This document shows positions 1 to 5,707 of a DNA stretch of 6,273 nt, in pieces. The translations under genes and the position numbers were made by a program. The notes beneath the pieces are model-generated. The model saw only the letters and a list, made by a program, of their open reading frames with translations, did not search any database and was not told the origin of the DNA. The stretch's first letter is position 1. Every line of letters begins with the position of its first letter. Source of the stretch: JAIVJN01 sp036732565 (GTDB lineage: Bacteria > Acidobacteriota > Vicinamibacteria > Vicinamibacterales > UBA2999); assembly GCA_036732565.1 (NCBI GenBank), contig DAINCF010000431.1, positions 1 to 6,273 of the forward strand. The letters are read 5' to 3'.

Positions 1-2
1 TC

Positions 3-878
3 GAAGTGCGCGTCAAACGGCGCGGCGCACGGGTGGAATCGCGACGAGGGTACTGGGCGCCGAAGGCGGCGGAGCTCACGGTGGATGTCGATCCGGCGCC
101 GGAAGAGCCCGGCCTCCGCGAGTCGCTGAAAGCGTTCTCCACGCCGGTCGACGGGCAGGCGGTCGCGGTGTGGGTGGGGATGTCCCGCGGCGAGGCCGGC
201 AAGACGCGCGTGACGGTCTCATGGGATCCGTCCGGCCGCATGTCGGCGACAGGACTTCAGGAATCCGATCGCGACCGTGCTGTCCGGCTCGACGTGGAGC
301 CCCGCACGGCTGCCGGCATCTCGCTCGCCGAGGGCCGCACGATCGCCACCGGACTGTTGACGACGGATACGGCGACCACGGCGACGTTCGATCTCGATCC
401 CGGTGACGTGACGCTGCAACTGCAGGCTCGCGACGCTTCGGGCGAAACCGTCGATCGATGGACGCGTGCGATCAGCGTGCGCGATCTGGCCGAGGACACC
501 ATCGCGCTCAGCACGCCGCGCTTCCTCCGCGCGCGATCGCCGTTCGAGCTGAAGGCCCTTCATGGCGCAGCCGCGCCGTGGCCGATTGCATCGCGCGACT
601 TCCGCCGGACCGATCGCGTCTTCGTCGAAGTGGACTGCTATCGCGCGGGCGATGGGACCCCAAGCGTCGCCGCCGAGTTGCTCAACAGCAGCGGGAAGGT
701 TCTTGCGACCCTCACTGCGAGCTCCTCGTCGGTCGGCGTCTCGTCGGTGAGCGACGACAAGACACGCGTCGAGGTGCCGATGGCCAACCTCGCCATCGGC
801 AGCTACGTGCTGCGCCTCAAAGCCACGGACGGTACCGAGCAGGCCCAACAGCTCGCCGCGTTTCGGGTCGTCCCATAG
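3..878 (+). CDS. VWFA-related (Acidobacteria-type) protein, C-terminal part, 5' truncated
   Basis: The reading frame is open to the left edge (GAA at 3-5 precedes a GTG at 6), so the gene begins outside the window and the GTG is probably not its start. The first 20 or so residues, ending in ESRRGYWAP, match the usual end of the VWFA-related Acidobacterial domain, in which a basic VxxRRGYxAP segment closes the domain. About 270 residues follow, rich in Val, Thr, Ala and Asp with alternating hydrophobic residues and no membrane segment, as expected for beta-sandwich modules. A 'TPRFLRARSPFEL' stretch and a 'SRDFRRTDRVFVEV' stretch, followed by a final Ig-like strand set ending AAFRVVP, are what I recall from C-terminal extensions of this family. 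The missing N-terminal part should carry a signal peptide and the VWA domain. The function of the family is unknown; an exported or surface role is inferred. The TAG stop lies 12 bases from the convergent methyltransferase stop. Confidence 0.8.
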   Translation, partial: EVRVKRRGARVESRRGYWAPKAAELTVDVDPAPEEPGLRESLKAFSTPVDGQAVAVWVGMSRGEAGKTRVTVSWDPSGRMSATGLQESDRDRAVRLDVEPRTAAGISLAEGRTIATGLLTTDTATTATFDLDPGDVTLQLQARDASGETVDRWTRAISVRDLAEDTIALSTPRFLRARSPFELKALHGAAAPWPIASRDFRRTDRVFVEVDCYRAGDGTPSVAAELLNSSGKVLATLTASSSSVGVSSVSDDKTRVEVPMANLAIGSYVLRLKATDGTEQAQQLAAFRVVP

Positions 879-890
879 GTGCTCGCAGCG

Positions 891-1592
891 TCACGGTCGG
901 ACAAGGATCGTGTTGACGTGCGTGTCCGCATGGATGTCGTAGCCTTGCGTTCGAAGGAACTCGACGACTTTCTCGTTCTTGCTTTCCTTTTGCTCCTCGT
1001 CATAGAGCAGCGTTTCCACACAGATGACTCGGGGCGCATGGCGGGCGTAATCGAGTGACTGAAGGATCTGGAGGTCCAATCCTTCTCCATCCAATGAGAT
1101 GAAATCGGGCGGCCGGTCGAAGTGCCTTTCCATGACCGTATTGATAGTCAGCAACGGGACTTTGATGACCTTCTCATGTTTGATGGGACCGATCTGTTTC
1201 ATCCCCACTCTCGCCCAGTATTCTGCCCCCTCTTTGGAAAAGGTGCTGAGGCCGCTCGCTTCCGGCGGGAAGACATAGAAATCGGCATCGGGTTTCTCGT
1301 CGACACCGATGCCTACCTCCAACACCGTGTCGCGCGGCCGCATCTGCTTGAACTTCCTGGATAGATAAGGATTCGGCTCCACGCACACACCTTTGCTTCC
1401 TTGGAGATAGAAGTAATACGTGTTGCTGATGTACCTGGGATCGTTGGCCCCGATATCCAGATAGCTGGGATTGGGGATGTTGAGCCGGTAGAACAGATGA
1501 CCGAGGATCAGATCCTCACCATTTTGAGCATATGTCAGCTGCGAATGACGAAAGATCAGCCTGGTGACAAACTTCCGGGGCAGTTTCTTCAT
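891..1592 (-). CDS. FkbM family methyltransferase (SAM-dependent O-methyltransferase)
   Basis: The 233-residue protein has the FkbM / Methyltransf_21 layout. An N-terminal YAQNGEDLIL segment (21-30) is typical of family members acting on glycans. The SAM-binding motif I is YLDIGAN (44-50), the acidic motif II is GVCVEPNP (68-75), and the late motif is DFISLDGEGLDLQILQSLDY (163-182), corresponding to the usual D-x-E-G-x-(D/E)-x-x-x-L. Here a Gly occupies the position where Val or Ile is common. There is no signal peptide or membrane segment, so the protein should be cytoplasmic. Relatives methylate hydroxyls of sugars, lipids or polyketides; the substrate cannot be read from the sequence. The ATG at 1592 has no clear Shine-Dalgarno sequence. 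Base composition stands out: hand counts of rows 961-1020 and 1381-1440 give 29 and 28 G+C of 60, against 45 of 60 in row 2041-2100. Together with the lack of glycan-gene neighbours, this suggests acquisition by transfer. Confidence 0.9.
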   Translation of the reverse strand: MKKLPRKFVTRLIFRHSQLTYAQNGEDLILGHLFYRLNIPNPSYLDIGANDPRYISNTYYFYLQGSKGVCVEPNPYLSRKFKQMRPRDTVLEVGIGVDEKPDADFYVFPPEASGLSTFSKEGAEYWARVGMKQIGPIKHEKVIKVPLLTINTVMERHFDRPPDFISLDGEGLDLQILQSLDYARHAPRVICVETLLYDEEQKESKNEKVVEFLRTQGYDIHADTHVNTILVRP

Positions 1593-1604
1593 CGTGTCGG
1601 TGCG

Positions 1605-1610
1605 ACTGTA
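1605..1610 (-). promoter_or_regulatory. Candidate -10 box for the FkbM gene
   Basis: On the minus strand the hexamer reads TACAGT, matching TATAAT at four of six positions, including the important first T, second A and last T. It lies 18 to 13 bases before the ATG at 1592, which would give an untranslated leader of only about six bases. This fits the absence of a Shine-Dalgarno sequence. No convincing -35 box is found 15 to 18 bases upstream, so the call is tentative. Confidence 0.3.
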
Positions 1611-1656
1611 GCCGTCCTGGGCTTACGACAGCTCGTCGTCTATGAGGGGGGAACAT

Positions 1657-1669
1657 CGATTGTCAATCG
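1657..1669. promoter_or_regulatory. Perfect -35-like TTGACA inside a 13-base palindrome, divergent intergenic region
   Basis: The sequence CGATTG-T-CAATCG is a perfect 6-bp inverted repeat around one base. On the minus strand it contains an exact TTGACA (complement of 1661-1666), oriented toward the FkbM gene. The best -10 candidate at 16 to 17 bases spacing is poor (CATAGA / ATAGAC, complement of 1638-1644). The palindrome could be an operator overlapping a promoter, or chance. The rest of the 1593-1880 intergenic stretch is GC-rich and holds a small hairpin (ACGAC at 1625-1629 with GTCGT at 1635-1639). I see no gene or clear promoter for the rightward amidohydrolase in it. Confidence 0.3.
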
Positions 1670-1880
1670 CGGCCGCCCGGCGGTCAAGGGAAATTGCGGT
1701 GGGCCCTGAACGCTTCGTCGTCGACGCCCCGCCGGCCCCGTCCGGTGCCTGAGACCGCGCCCGAGGTTGTGCCTTGGCCCACGCCGACCAGCCGCGCGCC
1801 CCGGTCGCGCTACCCATTCCTCGCGACGCGGCGGTTCTGCATGGAATCTGCTGCGGTTGGTACGCAATCATCTCCTCGTC

Positions 1881-3317
1881 ATGCTGACAGTTCTGAGATC
1901 TGTGTCGCTGGGCTGCTGCGCGGCCCTGGTGGCCTACACGTCGTTGATCGCACAGCGCGGCCCGATTGGTGAGCCCATCAAGTCGTATGTGACCGTGGAC
2001 GCACCGGTGGTGGCGCTGATCAACGCGCGCGTCATCGATGGGACGGGCGCCGCGGCGCGCGCGGGGCAGACCATCGTGATCAAGGATGGCGTCATCGCGG
2101 ACGTCGGCGACGCCAGCCGCGTGACCGCGCCCGCGGGCGCGACGATTATCGATCTCGCCGGTAAGAGCGTGATGCCGGGTTTGGTGATGGTGCACGAGCA
2201 CCTGTACTACCCCGCCGGGGGCGGATCCGGCGTCTACGGGCAGTTCGGCGAGAGCTTCACGCGTCTGTATCTCGCCGGCGGCGTCACGACCATGCGGACC
2301 GGCGGCAACATGAACGGCTTCATGGACATCAATCTGAAACGGCGCATCGACGCGGGCGAGAAGGCCGGGCCTTGGATCGACGCCACGGCGCCGTACCTGA
2401 ATGGGCCGAACACGTTCATTCAGATGCACAGCCTGAAGGATGCCGCCGATGCGCGACGCCAGGTGGCGTACTGGGCCGACGAGGGCGCGACGTCGTTCAA
2501 GGCCTACATGCAGATCTCACGAGCCGATCTCGGCGAGGCGATCAAGGAGGCACACACCCGCAAGCTGAAGGTCACCGGACATCTCTGCTCCGTGACCTAC
2601 GGCGAGGCCGCCGACCTCGGCATCGACAACCTCGAGCACGGGTTTCTCGCCGCAACCGATTTCGTCGCGGACAAGCAGCCGGATGCGTGTCCGGGCCAGG
2701 GTCGCGGGCAGCAGTCCATCAACGCGCTGGACGAGAAGGACCCACGGTTCCAGGCCCTGGTCAAGAAGCTCATCGAGAAGAACGTCGCGTTGACGTCGAC
2801 GCTGACCGTCTTCGAGACGCTGACACCCGGACGGCCGATGCCGCCGGGCCAGGATGTCCTGGCGCCGCACTTGCGCGAGCAGTTCGAGCAGGCCTACGCG
2901 CGGGTGGCGAAGAATCAGGAGTCGATCTACCACACGCTCTTCGCCAAAGCCATGGCGCTGGAGCGCGCGTTCGCCCGCGCCGGCGGCACGCTCATCGCCG
3001 GCACCGATCCGACAGCCGCCGGGGGCGTCGTCCCGGGCTTCGCGAACCAGCGCCAGCTCGAGCTGCTCGTGGAAGCCGGCTTCACGCCGCTGGAGGCGAT
3101 TGCGATCGGCACGCGCAACGGCGCGCGCTATCTCGGCCAGGACGCACGCATCGGCACCATCGCTCGCGACAAGCAGGCCGATCTCATCGTCATCAACGGC
3201 GACCCGTCGACCACCATCGCGGACGTACGCAAGGTGGACACGGTGTTCAAGCAAGGCGTCGGCTTCGATCCCGCGAAGTTGATCGAGTCGGTCCGAGGAA
3301 AAGTCGGCCTCTGGTAA
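1881..3317 (+). CDS. Secreted metal-dependent amidohydrolase (imidazolonepropionase/prolidase-like)
   Basis: I place the start at the ATG at 1881, giving 478 residues. The frame is open 38 codons further upstream, but that part (Arg/Pro-rich) does not look like protein, whereas from 1881 there is a basic n-region and hydrophobic core (MLTVLRSVSLGCCAALVAYT) typical of a Sec signal peptide, with likely cleavage near residue 24. No proper Shine-Dalgarno sequence precedes it. The mature part opens with the amidohydrolase beta-sandwich (ALINARVIDGTG, 45-56; VIKDGVIADVG, 66-76). The metal ligands of the superfamily are present: H105 and H107 in MPGLVMVHEHL, K207 in TSFKAYM as possible carboxylated lysine, H234 in VTGHL, H253 in NLEHG, and D376 in LIAGTDPTAAGG. 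The C-terminal NGARYLG and DKQADLIVINGDP segments (413-442) are the usual ending. Members hydrolyse C-N bonds in dipeptides, cyclic amides or similar substrates; the specificity is unknown. Export implies a periplasmic or extracellular role. Confidence 0.9.
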   Translation: MLTVLRSVSLGCCAALVAYTSLIAQRGPIGEPIKSYVTVDAPVVALINARVIDGTGAAARAGQTIVIKDGVIADVGDASRVTAPAGATIIDLAGKSVMPGLVMVHEHLYYPAGGGSGVYGQFGESFTRLYLAGGVTTMRTGGNMNGFMDINLKRRIDAGEKAGPWIDATAPYLNGPNTFIQMHSLKDAADARRQVAYWADEGATSFKAYMQISRADLGEAIKEAHTRKLKVTGHLCSVTYGEAADLGIDNLEHGFLAATDFVADKQPDACPGQGRGQQSINALDEKDPRFQALVKKLIEKNVALTSTLTVFETLTPGRPMPPGQDVLAPHLREQFEQAYARVAKNQESIYHTLFAKAMALERAFARAGGTLIAGTDPTAAGGVVPGFANQRQLELLVEAGFTPLEAIAIGTRNGARYLGQDARIGTIARDKQADLIVINGDPSTTIADVRKVDTVFKQGVGFDPAKLIESVRGKVGLW

Positions 3318-3322
3318 AGCGG

Positions 3323-3328
3323 TAGACT
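3323..3328 (+). promoter_or_regulatory. Candidate -10 box for a leaderless msrB transcript
   Basis: TAGACT matches TATAAT at four of six positions and occupies exactly -12 to -7 relative to the A of the msrB ATG at 3335, the place of a -10 element if transcription starts at the start codon. The purine-rich GAAGG at 3329-3333 ends only one base before the ATG, too close for a normal Shine-Dalgarno sequence. No good -35 box is visible at 16 to 18 bases. If real, msrB has its own promoter as well as possible readthrough from the amidohydrolase gene. Confidence 0.4.
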
Positions 3329-3334
3329 GAAGGC

Positions 3335-3853
3335 ATGAGTGCCACGGTTCGCGTTCGCGTGTTCGATGCCAACGGCCAGCTCGTCGGCCCAATCGAGATG
3401 CCTCGCGTGGTCAAGTCGGACGAAGAGTGGCGCGCGCAGCTGACCCGCGAGCAGTACGAGATCGCGCGCGGCAAAGGCACCGAGCGACCCTTCTGCGGGA
3501 CGTTGCTGGACAACAAACGCAGTGGTGCCTACACGTGCATCTGCTGCCGGCTGCCGCTGTTCGCGTCCAATTCGAAGTTCAACTCCGGCACCGGATGGCC
3601 AAGCTTCTTCGCGCCGGTCGCTGAGGAGAACGTCATCAACCACGAGGACCGCAGCTCCGGCATGACCCGCACGGAGATTCTCTGCGCGCGCTGCGACGCG
3701 CATCTGGGGCACGTCTTCGAAGACGGCCCACGTCCGACCGGGCTGCGATTCTGTGTGAATTCAGAGTCGCTCGACTTCACCGACCAGACAGACTTCGCGA
3801 TGCTTGCAGATCCCGTCACGCGCAGCCACGAAGACGCCAAGGGCACGAAGTAA
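3335..3853 (+). CDS. msrB: Peptide-methionine (R)-S-oxide reductase MsrB
   Basis: The 172-residue protein reduces the R-epimer of methionine sulfoxide in proteins, normally using thioredoxin. The SelR/MsrB domain runs from about residue 28 (KSDEEWRAQLTREQYEIAR) to about 150. It shows the structural zinc cysteines C68/C71 (YTCICC) and C117/C120 (CARCDAHLGHVFEDGP), the GTGWPSF substrate loop (85-91), and the catalytic C140 in LRFCVNSESLDF. The position that is Cys in SGCGWPSF-type enzymes such as E. coli MsrB is Thr86 here. C54 in RPFCGTLLDN is therefore the likely resolving cysteine, an inference from related MsrBs with an N-terminal recycling Cys. There is no signal peptide, so it should act in the cytoplasm. 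The first 27 residues (VRVFDANGQLVGPIEMPRVV) form an extension I recall from acidobacterial homologues. The last nine codons (SHEDAKGTK) lie in the adjoining inverted-repeat element, so the tail is probably not part of the ancestral protein. The gene starts 17 bases after the amidohydrolase stop and may be co-transcribed with it. Confidence 0.97.
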   Translation: MSATVRVRVFDANGQLVGPIEMPRVVKSDEEWRAQLTREQYEIARGKGTERPFCGTLLDNKRSGAYTCICCRLPLFASNSKFNSGTGWPSFFAPVAEENVINHEDRSSGMTRTEILCARCDAHLGHVFEDGPRPTGLRFCVNSESLDFTDQTDFAMLADPVTRSHEDAKGTK

Positions 3854-3942
3854 TTCGCCACCAAGACACCAAGCTCACACTCTTCTGAGTGATAGGAATT
3901 CTTGGTGTCTTGGTGGCCATTGTTCTTCGTGATCTTGGTGGC
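3825..3942. repeat. Long imperfect inverted repeat of CACCAAGA/CACGAAG units between convergent genes
   Basis: The core is a perfect 17-bp inverted repeat: GCCACCAAGACACCAAG at 3857-3873 and its complement at 3901-3917, with a 27-base loop that contains a smaller stem (CACTC 3878-3882, GAGTG 3887-3891, TTCT loop). Outside it a second pair of arms, 3837-3850 and 3925-3938, matches at 12 of 14 positions, separated from the core by 6 and 7 bases. Both arms are built from degenerate short units (CACGAAGA, GCCAAGGG, CACGAAG, CACCAAGA), and TCTTGGTGGC occurs twice on the right (3908-3917, 3933-3942). The left edge covers the last msrB codons and the right edge ends two bases before the amidase TAG. 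No T-run follows either side, so it is not a classical intrinsic terminator, although such a hairpin could halt or stabilise both convergent transcripts. It resembles dispersed CACGAAG/CACCAAG-type repeats I recall from several bacterial phyla; I know no formal family name. Confidence 0.8.
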
Positions 3943-3944
3943 GC

Positions 3945-5501
3945 CTATCGTATGGGCGGCGTAGTCGGCGGCGGCCGGCGATGGCGCGTCGCTTGCTCGT
4001 AGGCATACGCGAGCTTGATCAGCGTCGCCTCGGACCACGCGCGGCCGAAGAAGGTCATGCCCGCCGGCAGCAGACCTCCACGCGTGTAGCCCATCGGCAC
4101 CTGCACCGATGGATAGCCGGTCGTCGGCGAGAAGAACTGGCTGTTGTCGCCGTGCGGCGTGTTCAGATCGCCGATCAGCCTCGGCGGGTTGCTCCACGTT
4201 GGGTACACATACGCATCCAGCTTCAACCGATCCATCGTCGCGTTGACCGCCGCGCGCACCTTGTCACGATATTCCGCGTCCGCCTTGCACTCCGCGGACT
4301 CTGGCCCGTTCTCGGGACCCTGCTCCGCCTGCTCGAGTCGTCGCTGCACGCTGGGATGAAACCGGCCCGACTTGATGATCTCCGCCAGGCTCTTCATCGG
4401 CACGCGTTCACCGTGTGACGCAAGGTAGCGGTTGATGTCGTACTTGAAGCCCATGCACGGACCGACACCCGATGGTCGACGAATCTGATCCAGGCCCTCC
4501 ACGGCGGCCGGATCGACGATCACCGCGCCGGCGCGGCGCATGTCGTCAACGGCTGCCATGAAGACGCCGACGATTTCGGCGTCAGTTGTGTCCCGCTCGT
4601 ACGCCTCGCGCAGAATGCCGATGCGCGCCCCCTTCAACCCATCGCGCACAAGCGCACGTGAGTAGTCTTCGCGAGGACGCCCACGCGACGCCGCCGTGGC
4701 TGGATCGTCCGAATCCTCGCCGACGACGACCTGGAAGATCGTGACCGCATCGGGCATCGTGCGGGCCATCGGTCCGGCGATGTCCGCGAGCAGGTTCAGC
4801 GGCATCACCCCACTGCGGCTCGTCAGCCCCATCGTCGATCGAATCCCGGCAAGCGCTTGATGCGACGAGGGACCGCGAATGGAGTTGCCCGTGTCGCTGC
4901 CCAGTCCGGCCGCGCCGAAGCTGGCGGCAACGGCAGCGGCGGTGCCGCCGCTCGACCCCGCCGTCACGCGATCCAGGGCGTACGGGTTCTTGGTATAGCC
5001 CGGCAGGATGGAGCCGACCGTTTCGTATGGCGTGAACGCCCACTCCGCCATGTTCGACTTGGCGAGCACGACGGCACCCGCGTCCTTGATGCGGCGCACC
5101 TGAAACGCGTCGCGGTTCGAGATGAATCCGGACAGCGCCAGCGAGCCGTTCGCACTCTGCAGGCCGATGGTTTCGAAGTTGTCCTTGACGATCATCGGGA
5201 CGCAATGGAGCGGTCCCACGAATCCGCCTTGCGCAAACCGTCGATCGAGCTCGGCCGCCAGCTTCTCGGCCTCGCCGTTGACCACGACGATCGCGTTGAT
5301 AGCCGGGCCGTTCTTGTCGTAGGCCTCGATACGCCGGAGATACTGGCCGACGAGGCTGTGGCAGGTCAGCTGTCCCGCCGTCATCGCCGCGTGTATGCCC
5401 GCGATGGTCGCTTCTTCGACGACAAACGGCGCGGAGGATTGTGCGCTCGGCAGGGTCACGAGCGCGAGGGTCAGAACCACTGATGTGAGGGCGCGACGCA
5501 C
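3945..5501 (-). CDS. Secreted amidase (amidase signature family hydrolase)
   Basis: The 518-residue protein starts at GTG 5501, the most upstream start available because an in-frame TAA lies four codons before it. The start is followed by a clear Sec signal peptide, MRRALTSVVLTLALVTLPSA, with likely cleavage after residue 20 (PSA-QS), so the enzyme should be periplasmic or secreted. The amidase signature Ser-cisSer-Lys triad is present: K106 in VPMIVKDNF, S183 in the AGSSGGT loop, and nucleophile S207 in SDTGNSIRGPSS. The oxyanion-loop motif reads DTGNS rather than the more common D(I/T)GGS, a variant I recall from a subset of amidases. The C-terminal half has the expected LDAYVYPTWSNPP (428-440) and TGYPSVQVPMG (461-471) segments. 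The family hydrolyses carboxamides by a serine mechanism; some members are the GatA subunit of tRNA amidotransferase, but the signal peptide and lack of gatB/gatC neighbours argue against that here. Its substrate is unknown. The tail after residue 505 is rich in Arg and Pro. Confidence 0.93.
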   Translation of the reverse strand: MRRALTSVVLTLALVTLPSAQSSAPFVVEEATIAGIHAAMTAGQLTCHSLVGQYLRRIEAYDKNGPAINAIVVVNGEAEKLAAELDRRFAQGGFVGPLHCVPMIVKDNFETIGLQSANGSLALSGFISNRDAFQVRRIKDAGAVVLAKSNMAEWAFTPYETVGSILPGYTKNPYALDRVTAGSSGGTAAAVAASFGAAGLGSDTGNSIRGPSSHQALAGIRSTMGLTSRSGVMPLNLLADIAGPMARTMPDAVTIFQVVVGEDSDDPATAASRGRPREDYSRALVRDGLKGARIGILREAYERDTTDAEIVGVFMAAVDDMRRAGAVIVDPAAVEGLDQIRRPSGVGPCMGFKYDINRYLASHGERVPMKSLAEIIKSGRFHPSVQRRLEQAEQGPENGPESAECKADAEYRDKVRAAVNATMDRLKLDAYVYPTWSNPPRLIGDLNTPHGDNSQFFSPTTGYPSVQVPMGYTRGGLLPAGMTFFGRAWSEATLIKLAYAYEQATRHRRPPPTTPPIR

Positions 5502-5507
5502 GGGCGA

Positions 5508-5513
5508 ATCTTA
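5508..5513 (-). promoter_or_regulatory. Candidate -10 box for a leaderless amidase transcript
   Basis: On the minus strand the hexamer TAAGAT, four of six matches to TATAAT, sits exactly at -12 to -7 relative to the G of the amidase GTG start. This is the same geometry as the TAGACT before msrB. No Shine-Dalgarno sequence is visible between it and the GTG, and the -35 region (TTTCAC at 17 bases spacing) is weak. The placement suggests transcription starting at or next to the start codon. Confidence 0.35.
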
Positions 5514-5526
5514 GAGCTAAAGACTC

Positions 5527-5590
5527 GGCGGTGAAACGTTGAATGGGACAACTGAAGGGCCAAACCGCCTTGCCCGTCGGGCTTCGGCGG
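5527..5590. other. Two overlapping, mutually exclusive hairpins in the amidase/VOC intergenic region
   Basis: GGCGGT at 5527-5532 can pair with ACCGCC at 5564-5569, enclosing a smaller GTTG/CAAC stem (5538-5541 with 5549-5552). The same CCGCC at 5565-5569 can instead pair with GGCGG at 5586-5590, enclosing GCCC/GGGC (5572-5575 with 5579-5582). Only one form can exist at a time. No T-run follows. The only candidate promoter for the rightward gene lies downstream of this element, so a leader role is doubtful. The rest of the 5502-5707 gap holds that candidate promoter and the VOC ribosome binding site. Confidence 0.35.
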
Positions 5591-5635
5591 AACAAGACAC
5601 GCAGTCAAACTGTCACGCCGTCGCAACGACGCGCG

Positions 5636-5644
5636 TGCTACGAT
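5636..5644 (+). promoter_or_regulatory. Candidate extended -10 promoter for the VOC gene
   Basis: TGCTACGAT fits an extended -10 element: TGn followed by TACGAT, which matches TATAAT at four of six positions. It lies 63 bases before the ATG at 5708, leaving room for a normal leader. No strong -35 box is seen 17 bases upstream, which an extended -10 promoter can tolerate. Confidence 0.4.
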
Positions 5645-5694
5645 CCGCCTTCTCACCGCGCGATATCACGTCGCGCTGGAGGCACAGGCACGAA

Positions 5695-5700
5695 AGGAAG
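5695..5700 (+). promoter_or_regulatory. Ribosome binding site deciding the VOC gene start
   Basis: AGGAAG lies seven bases before the ATG at 5708 and is the best Shine-Dalgarno sequence seen before a start codon in the window. It favours this ATG over the open frame that continues upstream to 5543. Confidence 0.75.
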
Positions 5701-5707
5701 ACACCTC

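Noticed and set aside
1767..1880. 38-codon upstream extension of the amidohydrolase frame
   Set aside because: The extension is Arg/Pro/Ser-rich and would bury the signal peptide; the ATG at 1881 gives a proper export signal.
1623..2429. 268-residue open frame on the minus strand across the intergenic region and the amidohydrolase 5' end
   Set aside because: It is Arg/Ala/Gly/His-rich without a recognisable domain and lies opposite the amidohydrolase coding sequence; long shadow frames are expected at this GC content.
2517..3392. 291-residue open frame on the minus strand opposite the amidohydrolase
   Set aside because: Its composition is typical of an antisense shadow (Arg, Leu, Ala, Asp), with no motifs, and the plus strand has a complete, clearly conserved enzyme.
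3825..3942. CACCAAG units considered as a CRISPR array
   Set aside because: The units are short, degenerate and inverted, without regular spacers, leader or cas genes.
3945..5501. Amidase considered as GatA of the tRNA-dependent amidotransferase
   Set aside because: It has a signal peptide and no gatB or gatC neighbours, so an exported amidase is the better reading.
5538..5552. Possible integron attC-like half site (GTTGAAT)
   Set aside because: Only one core-site match exists; there is no partner RYYYAAC at a suitable distance, no imperfect attC stem and no cassette or integrase.
5543..5707. 55-codon upstream extension of the VOC frame
   Set aside because: The good Shine-Dalgarno sequence and the conserved family N-terminus both point to ATG 5708; the extension contains hairpins and a candidate promoter.
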